Positions 18,561 through 28,609 are shown, numbered from the stretch's first letter. The stretch is DNA of 64,000 nucleotides from Roseiarcus sp963749715 (GCA_963749715.1 CAVVNR010000008.1:434001-498000), one strand, 5' to 3'. A program made the numbers and translations. The notes: a model not told the origin generated them from the sequence alone.

Positions 18561-19511
18561 TCAAATTCGCCGTCGACACAAAACCAGGTTCTGATCGGTG
18601 TTGATCCCCCTTTCGACAAACGCTTCGACCGAAATATATTTTGACCATTCGCGCTCGATATACTCGCGGGTATGATACGAAGTTTGGTAGAAGTCCGGCA
18701 GGCCGTCGGCGCCTTTGCCGCCGCCATGGTGAAAGCCGTGCGCGGTCAGCCTTTCCTCTTTCCGGTTGCGCGGCGGATTGAAGGAATGGGTGGAAACGAC
18801 GGCAGCGCCGCCGACTTTGAGAACGCGATTGATTTCCTCAAGCCAGGCGAACTGCATCGCCTCGGGCAGATGAGTGAAGATCGATATCGAATAGACGAAG
18901 TCGAAGAAGCACCCGGCAAACGGTAAGGGCGGCATGGTTTCGTTGACGACGAACTCACCCCGCGACTGCAAATACGCCCTGCACCAGTCAATCGCCTGCC
19001 CGTCAATATCCGACCCATACCAGTGGATCGTTTCCTCCGTCGCCGACGATTCGCGCGCAAGGTCCTGCAGCGGCGTCAGCACGCGCGCGCACCCGACGCC
19101 GAAATCGAGCACGCGGAAATCGGGCCCCGGCCCTTGGGCTCGCTTGAGATAGCCGACAAGGTCCGACGCAACAGCCCGGCCGACCTGCTCAAACGTGTCC
19201 ACGTCGCCCGAGCCGTGAATCCTGTTTCTCAAGAAAGCAGGAGGAAGCCCATGGTCAATCTCGTAATTTTTGTGATGTCGCACCTCCTCATAGACCGATC
19301 GCGGAACTCCGACGCGATTCTCGAGCCATCCCTCCTCGACGAAATGGCGCCAGCCGCTCATGCCTGGCGTCGCCTCGACCTTGGCCGCGACGTCGGGGTT
19401 GCCCTTGAGATAGAGAGATTCGTCGAACTCGGCGGGCCGGGCGGCAAGCCTGTCGGGGGCCGACGGTGGCGGCGCCTTCCGTTTGAGGGACCACTTGCCT
19501 CGCCCTAGCAT
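18561..19511 (-). CDS. SAM-dependent methyltransferase
   Basis: This 316-residue protein has a class I methyltransferase core: motif I FRVLDFGVGCARVLTPL at about residues 132-148, the acidic loop IHWYGSDIDGQAIDWC, and FDFVYSISIFTHLPE with EINRVLKVGGAAVVSTH. The N-terminal 100 residues carry a helical segment (FDESLYLKGNPDVAAKVEA) that resembles repeats preceding glycan- or lipid-linked methyltransferases. It is the upstream gene of a probable operon with the radical SAM protein. The methylated substrate is not evident. Confidence 0.82.
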   Translation of the reverse strand: MLGRGKWSLKRKAPPPSAPDRLAARPAEFDESLYLKGNPDVAAKVEATPGMSGWRHFVEEGWLENRVGVPRSVYEEVRHHKNYEIDHGLPPAFLRNRIHGSGDVDTFEQVGRAVASDLVGYLKRAQGPGPDFRVLDFGVGCARVLTPLQDLARESSATEETIHWYGSDIDGQAIDWCRAYLQSRGEFVVNETMPPLPFAGCFFDFVYSISIFTHLPEAMQFAWLEEINRVLKVGGAAVVSTHSFNPPRNRKEERLTAHGFHHGGGKGADGLPDFYQTSYHTREYIEREWSKYISVEAFVERGINTDQNLVLCRRRI

Positions 19512-19587
19512 CCCGAATCCTTCAAAACCTCTTTTGCGCCCCGACGCGGCGCCCTAGCCTAGACCCTTCCGCCACGGAGCCCCGCGC

Positions 19588-20367
19588 TTGCGCATCGCCA
19601 CCTGGAATGTCAACTCCGTCCGCCAAAGGCTTCCCCACCTCCTCGCCTATCTCAAGGAGGTCAGCCCCGACGCGCTCTGCCTGCAGGAGATCAAGTGTCT
19701 CGATGACCAGTTCCCGCGCCTCGAGGTCGAGGAGCTCGGCTATAATATCGAGACCCACGGGCAGAAGACGTTCAACGGCGTCGCCATTCTCGCCAAGCGG
19801 CGGTTCGAGGTCGCCCGCGGTTTGCCGGGCGACGAGAACGATTCTCAGTCCCGTTACCTCGAAGCGGTCATTCCGGCAGGCGGCGGCGTCGTGCGAGTCG
19901 CGAGCATCTACCTGCCGAACGGCAACCCCGTCGATTCTGAGAAATACCCCTATAAGCTCACCTTCATGGAGCGGCTCATCGCCCATACGCGGAAGCTCAT
20001 GCAATACGAAGAGCCGCTGATCCTGGCCGGCGATTTCAACGTCATTCCGGAGCCGCGCGACGCCGCCCGTCCGGAGCTCTGGGTCAACGACGCGCTGTTC
20101 CTGCCGCAAACGCGGATGAAATACCGCGAGCTCATGGCGCTCGGCCTGACCGACGCCTTGCGGGCGACGACCGACGCCGGCGGCCTCTATACGTTCTGGG
20201 ATTATCAGGCGGGCGCGTGGCAGAAAAACAACGGCATCCGCATCGATCACCTCTTGCTCTCGCCCGAGGCCGCCGGGCGGCTGCGCTCCGTCGTCATCGA
20301 CAAGGACATGCGCGCGCGCGACAAAGCCTCCGACCATACGCCGATCCGGATCGACCTCGCCCTCTGA
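19588..20367 (+). CDS. xthA: Exodeoxyribonuclease III
   Basis: This 259-residue AP endonuclease/3'-5' exonuclease acts in base-excision repair. Family residues are all visible: RIATWNVNSVRQRLPHLL, the metal-binding Glu34 in CLQEIK, YNIETHGQKTFNGVAILAK, the catalytic Asp/Asn of LAGDFNV, TFWDYQAGAWQKNNGIRIDH and SDHTPI with the catalytic His. Frame intact, full length. Divergent from the methyltransferase, with a short upstream region of 76 bases. Confidence 0.96.
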   Translation: MRIATWNVNSVRQRLPHLLAYLKEVSPDALCLQEIKCLDDQFPRLEVEELGYNIETHGQKTFNGVAILAKRRFEVARGLPGDENDSQSRYLEAVIPAGGGVVRVASIYLPNGNPVDSEKYPYKLTFMERLIAHTRKLMQYEEPLILAGDFNVIPEPRDAARPELWVNDALFLPQTRMKYRELMALGLTDALRATTDAGGLYTFWDYQAGAWQKNNGIRIDHLLLSPEAAGRLRSVVIDKDMRARDKASDHTPIRIDLAL

Positions 20368-20437
20368 CAACCAACCGCCGCTGTCCGGCTCGACGCGTTC
20401 GACTCCGGTTGCGGTTCGATCATTGCGGAGACCCTGG

Positions 20438-21211
20438 ATGAGCGTGGCCCACCTCTTCGATCTCGCCGGCAAGACGGCGCTCGTCACCGGATCCTCGGAT
20501 GGCCTTGGCCTGGCGATGGCGCGGGGTCTCGCGGCGGCGGGCGCCGCCATCATTCTCAATGGCCGCGACGAGCGCAAGCTTGCGGCGGCCGCCAAGTCCT
20601 TCGAGGCCGGCGGGCGCTCGGCCACGGCGAGCGCGTTCGACGTCGCCGACGAACCCGCGGTCCGCGCGGCGTTCGAGCATTTTGACGCTACCGGCGTAGC
20701 CGTCGACATCCTTGTCAACAACGCCGGGTTCCAGCTCAGGAAGCCGATGCTCGAGCTCAAGACCGACGAATGGCGGCGCGTCGTCGAGACCCATCTCACC
20801 GGCTCGTTCCAGGTCGGGCGCGAGGCGGCGAGGCGGATGATTAAGCGCGGGCGCGGCGGCAAGATCATCAACGTCGCCTCGCTTGCGAGCGAGGTCGCGC
20901 GCGCGACCATCGCGCCCTATACGGCGGCGAAAGGCGGCATCAAGATGCTCACGCGCGCAATGGCGGCGGAATGGGCGCCCCACGACATTCAAGCCAATGC
21001 CATCGGGCCGGGCTACATTGAAACCGAAATGACAAAACCGCTGATGGCCGACCCCAAGTTCGACGCCTGGGTGAAGGGCCGCACGCCGTCGGGCCGGTGG
21101 GGCAAGCCGGACGATCTCATCGGCGCCGCGGTGTTCCTCGCCTCGCCCGCATCAAACTACGTCAACGGGCAAATCATCTATGTCGATGGCGGGCTGCTCG
21201 CCGTGATATGA
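20438..21211 (+). CDS. Short-chain dehydrogenase/reductase, gluconate 5-dehydrogenase-like
   Basis: A classical SDR of 257 residues. The Rossmann glycine motif is ALVTGSSDGLGLAMA (about residues 14-28), then LVNNAGFQ, the catalytic Ser of IINVASLAS, and the YxxxK pair in APYTAAKGGIKML. The sequence FDLAGKTALVTGS and GPGYIETEMTKPLMADPKF are like gluconate 5-dehydrogenases, which reduce 5-keto-gluconate with NAD(P)H. I chose the ATG at 20438 (MSVAHLFDL) over one 15 bases upstream. Substrate is inferred and could be another keto-acid. Confidence 0.85.
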   Translation: MSVAHLFDLAGKTALVTGSSDGLGLAMARGLAAAGAAIILNGRDERKLAAAAKSFEAGGRSATASAFDVADEPAVRAAFEHFDATGVAVDILVNNAGFQLRKPMLELKTDEWRRVVETHLTGSFQVGREAARRMIKRGRGGKIINVASLASEVARATIAPYTAAKGGIKMLTRAMAAEWAPHDIQANAIGPGYIETEMTKPLMADPKFDAWVKGRTPSGRWGKPDDLIGAAVFLASPASNYVNGQIIYVDGGLLAVI

Positions 21212-21221
21212 GGCTCAAGCC

Positions 21222-23264
21222 ATGACCGCGGCCAGTCCCACGCTCGCGAAGACCGGCGGCGCGTCGCTCGCCGAAGGATTGCGCGCCGCGACGCCGCCGC
21301 TCTTTTTCGGCCTAAGGCTTTGGGCTTCGATCTGTCTCTCGTTCTATGTCGCCTTCCAGCTTGAGCTCAGCGAACCCTCGTGGGCGGCGACGACGGCCGC
21401 GCTCGTCTGCCAGCCGGTGCTCGGCGCCTCGCTGCGCAAAGCCTCGTTCCGAATGATCGGGACCGTAGTCGGAGCGATTGGCATCGTGGTCATCGCCGCC
21501 TTCTTTCGCCAGAACCGTGAGGGCTTTCTCATCGGACTTGCGCTCTGGTGCGCGGCCAGCGCCTTTGTCGCCACGCTCCTGCGCAATTTCGCCGCCTATG
21601 CCGCGGCGCTCGCCGGTTACACTGCGGCGATCCTCGCAATCGACGTTCTCGGACCGGTCGGCAGCACCGATGGCGTTGTCGTAATCTTCGCCATCGATCG
21701 CGCCCTCGAGATATGCATTGGCATCGTGTGCGCCGGCTTGGTCCTGGCCTTGACCGACCTCGGCCATTCGCGGCGAAAACTGGCGGCCGAGTTTGGCGCG
21801 TTGTCGATGGCGATCATGGACGGGTTCGCCGATTGTTTTGTGACCGGCGCCTCGAGCTTCGACGAATTCCGGGCGCTCCGACGCGATCTCCTGCGCCGCG
21901 TGATCGCCCTCGATCCGATGATCGACGCGGCGATCGGCGAGGCATCCGATCTGCGCTATCGGTCGGCGACTCTCCAGCGGGCGGTTTCGGGCCTCCTGCA
22001 GACGATTTCGGCGTGGCGCAAGGCGGCGTTTGAGATCGCGCTCAAAGGCGGCGCGGCGACCATGGGCGAGGCTCGCGCCGTTCACGCCCAGCTGCCGCGC
22101 GGCCGGCTCTCGCCCGGCGCGGCAGGCTCGGCGAAAAAACCGGCGGAGCTGCGCGCGGCGTGCTGCGGGGCGGCGCGATCCCTCACCCGTTTCAACGCCG
22201 CGAGCCCGTCCCAGCGGCTCCTGGCGGATAGCGCCGCCGCGGGCATGCTCGGCCTGGGGCGCGCGCTCAACGGGCTCACCGGCGCGGTCGATCCAGAAGA
22301 CATGATCCCGGTCAGCGGAACGGCGCGATTGCACGTCACCGACTGGCTGCCCCCGTGCATCAACGCGCTGCGCGTTCTTCTCTCGGTTGGCGCGATATCG
22401 CTGTTCTGGATCGCGAGCTCATGGCCGAGCGGCGTGACCGCGATCACCTTCTGCGCGGTGATCGTCGTGCTGTTGCCGTTGCAGGGAGATCTGGCCTATT
22501 CCGCGTCGATGACCTTTCTCCAGGGAACGGTGATCAGCGCCGTCGCCGCGGCCGTGCTGGAGTTCGGGATCCTGCCGAAGGCGACGACTTTCCCGAGCTT
22601 CTGTCTCGCGCTCGGACTCGTCCTTGTGCCGTTCGGGTATCTGATCGCCCTGCCCTGGCGGCATTCGTTCCTGTTCACGGCGGCGACCTTCAATGTGGTG
22701 CCGATGCTCTCCATCACCAATGTGATGTCCTACGATGGATCGCAGTTCTGGAACACCACGATCGGCATTCTCGCGGGCATCGCGTTCGCGACGGTCGCGA
22801 TGCTCATTCTGCCTCCGCTGCCGCCGGCGATCCGCGCCCAGAGGCTGCTCGCATCGACGCTCGCCGATTTCAGGCGGCTGGCGAAGCGCGGCCCGTCGCC
22901 AAAGCACGACAACGACTGGCAAAGCCGGGGGGAAGCGCGCCTTTTGGCGATGCCCGTGGAGGCCGAGCCGGTCGAGCGCGCCGAGCTTGTCGCGGCGGTC
23001 GCTGTCGGCAAGGAGATCGCGCGGCTCCGGCGCGTCGCGCCGCGGTTCGTCCCGGGCGCGGCGGTGGACGCGGCGCTGCAAGCGATTGCCGAGGGCCGAA
23101 GCGGCGAGGCGATCGAGCGCCTCGGGGACATCGACCGCATGGCCGCCGCCTTGCCCAGCGCCGGGCCGGCCGGCCGCATCGTGCTTAGCATTCGAGCCTC
23201 CATCCTGGCGATTTGCGGGCAACTGTCCGAATTCGGCTCCTATTTCGACTCTCGGACGATTTGA
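21222..23264 (+). CDS. FUSC-family membrane transporter (aromatic acid/fusaric acid efflux)
   Basis: The 680-residue protein belongs to the FUSC/AaeB group. It has an N-terminal cluster of membrane segments (about residues 28-170), a cytosolic helical region (about 180-380) and a second membrane cluster (about 385-535), followed by a cytosolic tail. LEPSWAATTAALVCQP-like segment LSEPSWAATTAALVCQPVLG is typical. It works with a periplasmic adaptor, encoded two genes downstream, to export aromatic acids or related compounds. Its TGA overlaps the next start by one base (TGATG), showing translational coupling. Confidence 0.92.
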   Translation: MTAASPTLAKTGGASLAEGLRAATPPLFFGLRLWASICLSFYVAFQLELSEPSWAATTAALVCQPVLGASLRKASFRMIGTVVGAIGIVVIAAFFRQNREGFLIGLALWCAASAFVATLLRNFAAYAAALAGYTAAILAIDVLGPVGSTDGVVVIFAIDRALEICIGIVCAGLVLALTDLGHSRRKLAAEFGALSMAIMDGFADCFVTGASSFDEFRALRRDLLRRVIALDPMIDAAIGEASDLRYRSATLQRAVSGLLQTISAWRKAAFEIALKGGAATMGEARAVHAQLPRGRLSPGAAGSAKKPAELRAACCGAARSLTRFNAASPSQRLLADSAAAGMLGLGRALNGLTGAVDPEDMIPVSGTARLHVTDWLPPCINALRVLLSVGAISLFWIASSWPSGVTAITFCAVIVVLLPLQGDLAYSASMTFLQGTVISAVAAAVLEFGILPKATTFPSFCLALGLVLVPFGYLIALPWRHSFLFTAATFNVVPMLSITNVMSYDGSQFWNTTIGILAGIAFATVAMLILPPLPPAIRAQRLLASTLADFRRLAKRGPSPKHDNDWQSRGEARLLAMPVEAEPVERAELVAAVAVGKEIARLRRVAPRFVPGAAVDAALQAIAEGRSGEAIERLGDIDRMAAALPSAGPAGRIVLSIRASILAICGQLSEFGSYFDSRTI

Positions 23265-23476
23265 TGAGGTTCAACGAGATCAACCTGTTTGGGCTTTACG
23301 TCGCGCCGATCATGCTGATCATGGCCGTGGCCTGGGTCGCCTATGTCGCCGTCAGGCGAGCGGGCGATCGTTTTGGCCTCGCGCGGCGGGTCTGGCATCC
23401 GGCTCTTTTCGAGCTCGCGCTCTATGTTATCATCGTCTCTTCGATCGTCCTCATGATTGCGCGCTGGAGCCGCTGA
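23264..23476 (+). CDS. DUF1656-family small membrane protein of an efflux operon
   Basis: This 70-residue protein has two membrane segments (about residues 8-28 and 47-66) and starts MRFNEINLFGLYVAP. DUF1656 proteins are regularly encoded between FUSC transporters and HlyD-type adaptors, as here. The start overlaps the FUSC stop by one base, and its own TGA overlaps the adaptor start by one base. The exact role is not established; an accessory or assembly role is usually assumed. Confidence 0.9.
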   Translation: MRFNEINLFGLYVAPIMLIMAVAWVAYVAVRRAGDRFGLARRVWHPALFELALYVIIVSSIVLMIARWSR

Positions 23477-24945
23477 TGTCCGGCGTCGAGTTCAAAGTGA
23501 ATGACGCCAAGACCCTGCCGGCGGTCAAGCGCCGATCCGTCTTGTCGTCGCCGCGCGTACTGCCTGTGCTGGTGACGATGGCGGCCGTCGCCGTTGCCGT
23601 CGCGCTCGGCTATCAGGCCTGGCAATATTACATGGGCACGCCCTGGACGCGCGACGGCACGGTGCGGGCCTATGTGGTGAAGATCGCCCCCCAAGTCGCC
23701 GGAGAGATCGTGCAATTGCCGATCGCAGACAACCAGTTCGTCCACAAGGGCGATCTCCTGATGCTGATCGACCCCAGGAACTATTCGATCGCCGTCCGGC
23801 AGGCCGAGGCGACGGTCGAGCAGACGCGAGCGGCCGCCGAAAACGCCAATGCCGAAATGACGCGGCGGTTGAAGCTCAGCGACATCGCCGTCACCCAGGA
23901 GGAGCGGCAGACCTATATCAGCCAGGCGGCGACCGCCGAGGCGAATTACCAGTCGGCGCTCGCCAACCTCGACCAGGCGCGGGTCAATTTCGAGCGCAGG
24001 GAAGTCCGCTCTCCGGTCAACGGCTATATCACCAACCTGACCGCCCAGCTCGGGGACTATGCCGATGTCGGGGCCCTTCAGCTTTCGGTCGTCAACTCCA
24101 ACTCGTACTGGGTCGACGCCTATTTCGAGGAGACCGCTCTCGGGCGAATCCAGGAAGGCGACGCGGCGACGATCAAGCTCATGGGATATAGTCCGCTGCT
24201 GCGCGGCCGGGTTCAGGGGCTCGCGCGCGGCGTCAATGTTCCGAACGCGACGCCCGACGCCTCGGGGCTGGCCTCCGTCAATCCGATCTTCACTTTCGTA
24301 CGCCTCGCCCAGCGGGTGCCGGTTCGCATTCACATCGATGAGGTCCCAGAGGGGGTTAACCTCGTCGCTGGCCTGACGGCGACGGTGCAGATCGAGCCCT
24401 ACAAGGCGTCCCCCGCTCCCGGCCCGACTCCCGCCTCTGGAGAGTTGAGCGAAGCCAAACCCGAGCAGGCTCCGGGGCCGATCGCCGATAAGCCGCCGCG
24501 GCGGGCCGCCCCCGCGCAAGCCGCCAGCCCGGCGCCTGCCCAGACTGCCGCCTCGCCAGCCCCAACTCAGCCCTCCCCGCAAACCGCCCTGCCGCAAGCC
24601 GCGGCGCAATTGCCGTCCCCAGCGCCGCGGCAGCAAAGCCCGCCCCCATACGATGCCGCCGCCGGGCGGCTCTCCGTTTCCGCCCCGCCCTCCCCCCAGG
24701 CGTCAGCCGCGGCTCAAGCGGCTTCCGCCGATCTCCAAACTCTTGAGGAACAGATCGCCGCCAATCCCCCGTCCGGGGCCCCCGCGCCGCCGCGCGCGGA
24801 TCTCATGCCGTCAAGCGAATACCTCGGGCAGACCGTCGATCTTTACGACGGCCAGAGTATCGAGCCGGCGCCGGCGCTTCGATCCCCCGAGTCGCTCCAC
24901 CGGCGGGCCCGCCCGAGGTGGCGGCACGGTTACGGGCATCAATAG
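23476..24945 (+). CDS. HlyD/EmrA-type periplasmic adaptor with long Pro/Ala-rich tail
   Basis: The 489-residue protein has an N-terminal membrane anchor (about residues 30-50), an adaptor core with the lipoyl-like half motif (WTRDGTVRAYVVKIAPQVAG), an alpha-helical hairpin (about 105-175) and a beta-barrel (VRSPVNGYITNL, YWVDAYFEETALGRI). It would link the FUSC transporter to an outer-membrane channel. From about residue 315 it has a 170-residue extension rich in Pro, Ala, Gln and Ser, unusual for the family. The final dozen residues are Arg-rich and may reflect a frameshift near 24900. Confidence 0.9.
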   Translation: MSGVEFKVNDAKTLPAVKRRSVLSSPRVLPVLVTMAAVAVAVALGYQAWQYYMGTPWTRDGTVRAYVVKIAPQVAGEIVQLPIADNQFVHKGDLLMLIDPRNYSIAVRQAEATVEQTRAAAENANAEMTRRLKLSDIAVTQEERQTYISQAATAEANYQSALANLDQARVNFERREVRSPVNGYITNLTAQLGDYADVGALQLSVVNSNSYWVDAYFEETALGRIQEGDAATIKLMGYSPLLRGRVQGLARGVNVPNATPDASGLASVNPIFTFVRLAQRVPVRIHIDEVPEGVNLVAGLTATVQIEPYKASPAPGPTPASGELSEAKPEQAPGPIADKPPRRAAPAQAASPAPAQTAASPAPTQPSPQTALPQAAAQLPSPAPRQQSPPPYDAAAGRLSVSAPPSPQASAAAQAASADLQTLEEQIAANPPSGAPAPPRADLMPSSEYLGQTVDLYDGQSIEPAPALRSPESLHRRARPRWRHGYGHQ

Positions 24946-25038
24946 GGCCGGCGCGGCCGCCAACCTCCGGGCGACGGCACGCTCTTTGCGTCGCGTTGCC
25001 GACGAGCGCGCCGGCGCGAACCAGCGGGAGCCGGAGAC

Positions 25039-25693
25039 ATGAAGGTCGCGATAACCGCCGACGCCGCGGCGGCGCTGATCCCGGACGGGGCGACGCTGCT
25101 CATCGGCGGCTTCATGGGGACCGGGTCGCCCCATCGCCTCATCGACGCGCTTGTCCGTCGCGGGGCGAAGAGCCTCACCGTGATCGCCAACGACACCGCC
25201 TGGCCCAGCCGAGGGATCGGCAAGCTGATCAGCGCCGGCGCCGTCGTCAAGCTTATCGCTTCGCACATCGGCCTCAACCCTGAAACCCAGGCCAAGATGA
25301 TCGCTGGCGAGATCGACGTCGATCTCGTGCCGCAGGGCACGCTGATCGAGCGCATCCGGGCCGGGGGCGCCGGATTGGGAGGCGTGCTCACCGCGACCGG
25401 CCTTGGCACGCTGGTCGAGAAGGGCAAAAGGATCATCGAGGTCGACGGCAAGCCGTACTTGCTCGAGACGCCGATCCGCGGCGACTTTGCCCTGATCGGC
25501 GCGAAACAGGCCGACTATTACGGCAATCTCGAATATTCGCTGACCGCGCACAACTTCAATCCGATCATCGCGCTTGCCGCCGACGTCGTCATCGCCGAGC
25601 CGCATACGATCGTCCCGGTCGGCGTGATCTCCCCCGAACTCGGTCAAGACCCCCGGCATTCTTGTGACCCACCTCTTGGAGAGGGCCTTCTGA
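25039..25693 (+). CDS. 3-oxoacid CoA-transferase subunit A (frameshifted near C-terminus)
   Basis: The alpha subunit of a class I CoA-transferase (AtoD/ScoA/PcaI group). The CoA-binding glycine loop TLLIGGFMGTGSPHRLID is at about residues 19-36, and later DLVPQGTLIERIRAGGAGLG and TPIRGDFALIGAK are typical. After ISPEL, near 25640, one extra base shifts the frame; correcting it gives VKTPGILVTHLLERAF and a TGA at 25691-25693 that overlaps the beta start. Without this correction the two subunits look like a single 435-residue fusion. The corrected alpha subunit is 217 residues. Substrate (acetoacetate, succinate or 3-oxoadipate) cannot be told. Confidence 0.88.
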
Positions 25694-26346
25694 TGGAAGC
25701 CAAGGAAATCATCGCCCGCCGCGTCGCCCAGGAGGTGAAGCCGGACACCCTGGTCAACCTCGGCATCGGCCTGCCGAGCCTGGTCGCCCATTACCTGCCG
25801 AAGGACGTCCACGTGTTCTTCCAGGCCGAAAACGGCGTCATCGGCCTCGGCCCCCGCCCGCCCGAGGGCATGGAGGACCCGGACCTCACCGACGCCGGCG
25901 GCGGCTTCGTCACCGCGATGCCGGGCGCGGCCTCGATCGACAGCGCCATGAGCTTCGGCCTCATCCGCGGCGGCCACCTGGACATGACCGTGCTCGGCGG
26001 CCTCGAAGTCGATGAGCGCGGCTATCTCGCCAACTGGATGGCGCCGGGCAAGATGGTTCCCGGCATGGGCGGGGCGATGGACCTCGTCACCGGCGCGAGG
26101 AAGGTCGTCGTGGCGATGGTGCATACGGCCAAGGGCAGCCACAAGATCGTTCCGCGCTGCACCCTGCCGCTGACCGCGATCCGTCGCGTGAGCCTCATCG
26201 TCACCGAGCTCGCCGTCATCGAGCCGACCGACGCCGGCCTCGTTCTGCGCGAGCGCGGCCCGGGCGTGACCACCCGCGAAATCGAGGACGCCACCGGCGC
26301 CTATCTCATCGTCGAAGGCGACCCGCCGGAGATGGCGCTGCACTAA
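25693..26346 (+). CDS. 3-oxoacid CoA-transferase subunit B
   Basis: The beta subunit, 217 residues from the ATG at 25693, carries the catalytic glutamate (Glu46 in VFFQAENGVIGLGP) that forms the glutamyl-CoA intermediate. Other family segments are LVNLGIGLPSLVAHY, GHLDMTVLGGLEVDE and MVPGMGGAMDLVTGA. The TGATG overlap with the alpha gene shows translational coupling of the two subunits. No beta-oxidation or aromatic-degradation gene is adjacent, so the pathway is open. Confidence 0.92.
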   Translation: MEAKEIIARRVAQEVKPDTLVNLGIGLPSLVAHYLPKDVHVFFQAENGVIGLGPRPPEGMEDPDLTDAGGGFVTAMPGAASIDSAMSFGLIRGGHLDMTVLGGLEVDERGYLANWMAPGKMVPGMGGAMDLVTGARKVVVAMVHTAKGSHKIVPRCTLPLTAIRRVSLIVTELAVIEPTDAGLVLRERGPGVTTREIEDATGAYLIVEGDPPEMALH

Positions 26347-26424
26347 GGGGTGAAAATTCAATCGGAGCCGCTGCGCGTGGTCACGGTATTTGAAGGCAGC
26401 GTTGCGAGGTCTAAGCTGGCCCCC

Positions 26425-28495
26425 ATGTTTCAAGATGCGGTCGCGCTGCACCGACAGGGAAAGCTGGAGGACGCGGCGACAGGATACAAATCCGTGCTTG
26501 CCGCGGATCCCGGTCATGTCGACGCGCTGCTCCACCTTGGCATCCTGCGGCTTGGCCAGGGTCTGCCCACGGACGCCGAAGCGCTGATCCGGCGCGCGGC
26601 GACGCTGGCGCCGGAGATGGCCGAAGCCCATGCAAATCTGGCTGCGGCGCTTCAGGCCATGGGTCGCTATGACGATTCAATCGCCAGCTACCGGCGCGCC
26701 GTCGAACTCAAGCCCGGCATGGTCGACGCGCAGTTCGGTCTCGCGGCCTGTCTGCAAGCGGTTGGCCAAAATGAATTGGCGATTGCCCACTATGAAGCGG
26801 CGCTTACCGCGGAGCCCCAGCACCCGGAGGCCAATTTTGGCCTGGCCTCGGTGCTCGCCAAGCTCGACCGCTCGGACGAGGCGATCGCTCGCTACCGCGC
26901 CGCGCTGGCCGCCGACCCCGATTTTGCCGAAGCGAGCTATGGCCTCGGCATGCTCCTGAAGTCGCGGGGCCAGCCCGAGGAGGCGATCGACCGCTTCCTG
27001 GCGGCGCTCGACGTCGACCCCGGCTATCTCGAAGCCCGTCTGGGGCTCGCGACAACGCTCTCGCAACTCCAGCGGGATGATGAGGCGATCGCCGCTTTCC
27101 AGGCGGTTCTGCAAGCCGACCCGGAAAATCTGAACGCTCACGCCGGGGTTGGCCTCCTCTTCGATCACAAACGGCGGTACGCGAAGCGATCGAGCATTTC
27201 CGCGCCGCGCTGGCGCGCAACCCGGATCATATCGTCGCGCTGGAGGGCCTCGCGACTTCGATGAAGAACATCGGCCAACTCGAGGAGGCGCTGGCGACGG
27301 CGCGCCGCGCTCTCACGCTGCAACCGGACTTCCCGCCAGCCCTCGGCATGGTTGGATCCATTCTGGCGGAGATGGGGTCGATGGACGAAGCCGAGGCTCT
27401 TTTCCGTCGCGCCATCGCGCTTGCCCCCGAGCGACTGCCGCTCGCCTATCACCTCGCGCAACTGGTCAAGGTTCGGCCGGGCGAGCCCGCGCTTCGCGCC
27501 ATGGAAGACGCCTTCCCGCGTATAGCGTCGATGCCGCCGGCGGAACAATGCATGCTGCATTTCGGGCTCGCCAAGGCCTATGACGACATCGGCGAGCGGG
27601 ACCGCGGGTTCAACCATCTCCTCCTAGGCAACGCGTTGAAACGCGCCCAGATCGAATATGACGAGGCGGGCGCTCTGGCGGGGCTGAACCAGCTTGCCCA
27701 GGTCTTCAGCGCCGACCTGATGGCGGCCCGCGGAAATCTGGGCGACCCTCCGACGCCCCAGTGTTCATCGTCGGCATGCCGCGATCGGGCACGACCCTGG
27801 TCGAGCAAACGCTGGCGAGCCACCCGGCGGTCTTTGGCGCAGGCGAACGGCGGGAGCTGTCGCTGGTGATCTCCCGTTTGAACACCGCGCCGCTCGGCCG
27901 CGCGCCGCTTCAAAACGCGCTGTGGACCAGCACTGGCGAGCAGTTCCGCCAGATGGGGGCGGACTACGTCGCCTCGCTCCGGCCTCTCGCCCCTGACGCG
28001 GCGCGCATCACCGACAAGATGCCGATCAATTTCGTTCATGTTGGCCTTATCCACCTCATCCTGCCGAATGCGCGAATCATCCACACGCGCCGCGATCCGG
28101 TGGACACCTGCCTTTCCTGCTTTTCCTTGCTGTTCTCGGGCGAACAGCCATTCGTCTACGATCTCGCGGAGCTAGGCCGATTCTACCGTGCCTACAGCCG
28201 CCTGATGGAGCACTGGAAAACCGTCTTGCCGCCCGGCGTGTTGCTCGAGGTGCAGTACGAGGACCTCGTGCAGGACTTCGAGCCGCACGCGCGCCGGCTG
28301 GTGGCGCATTGCGGCCTTGGCTGGGATCCGGCCTGCCTGGACTTCCACAAGACGTCCCGCCCAGTGCATACGGCGAGCCTGACCCAGGTGCGGAAGCCGA
28401 TCTACAAGAGTTCGGTCGGGCGCTGGCGGCCCGATCCGGCGGTGCTGAGACCCCTCCTCGAGGCCCTGGAGACAGAGGCGAGCGCGCAGGCCTGA
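26425..28495 (+). CDS. TPR-repeat sulfotransferase (frameshifted)
   Basis: A two-part protein: about nine tetratricopeptide repeats (MFQDAVALHRQGKLEDAA onward, each with the A-x-L/G pattern and DP turns), then a sulfotransferase domain. The PAPS-binding loop is VGMPRSGTTLVEQTLASHP at 27770, and the second phosphate-binding region is ARIIHTRRDPVDTCLSCF. Two shifts are needed (about 27170-27260 and 27755). I prefer the ATG at 26425; a GTG at 26350 would add 25 residues. Corrected size is about 690 residues. The acceptor, possibly a protein or glycan held by the TPRs, is unknown. A paralogue follows 52-115 bases downstream. Confidence 0.82.
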
Positions 28496-28609
28496 TTAAA
28501 CTGAAGTCTGTCGGCCGCCGCCGCGACCGGCTGTCCGATCAAGCTCTTGCGTGTCAACCCGGCCCCGTTCGATGAGATGCGTCGATGCGGCGAGGTGGAA
28601 GGGAACCCC

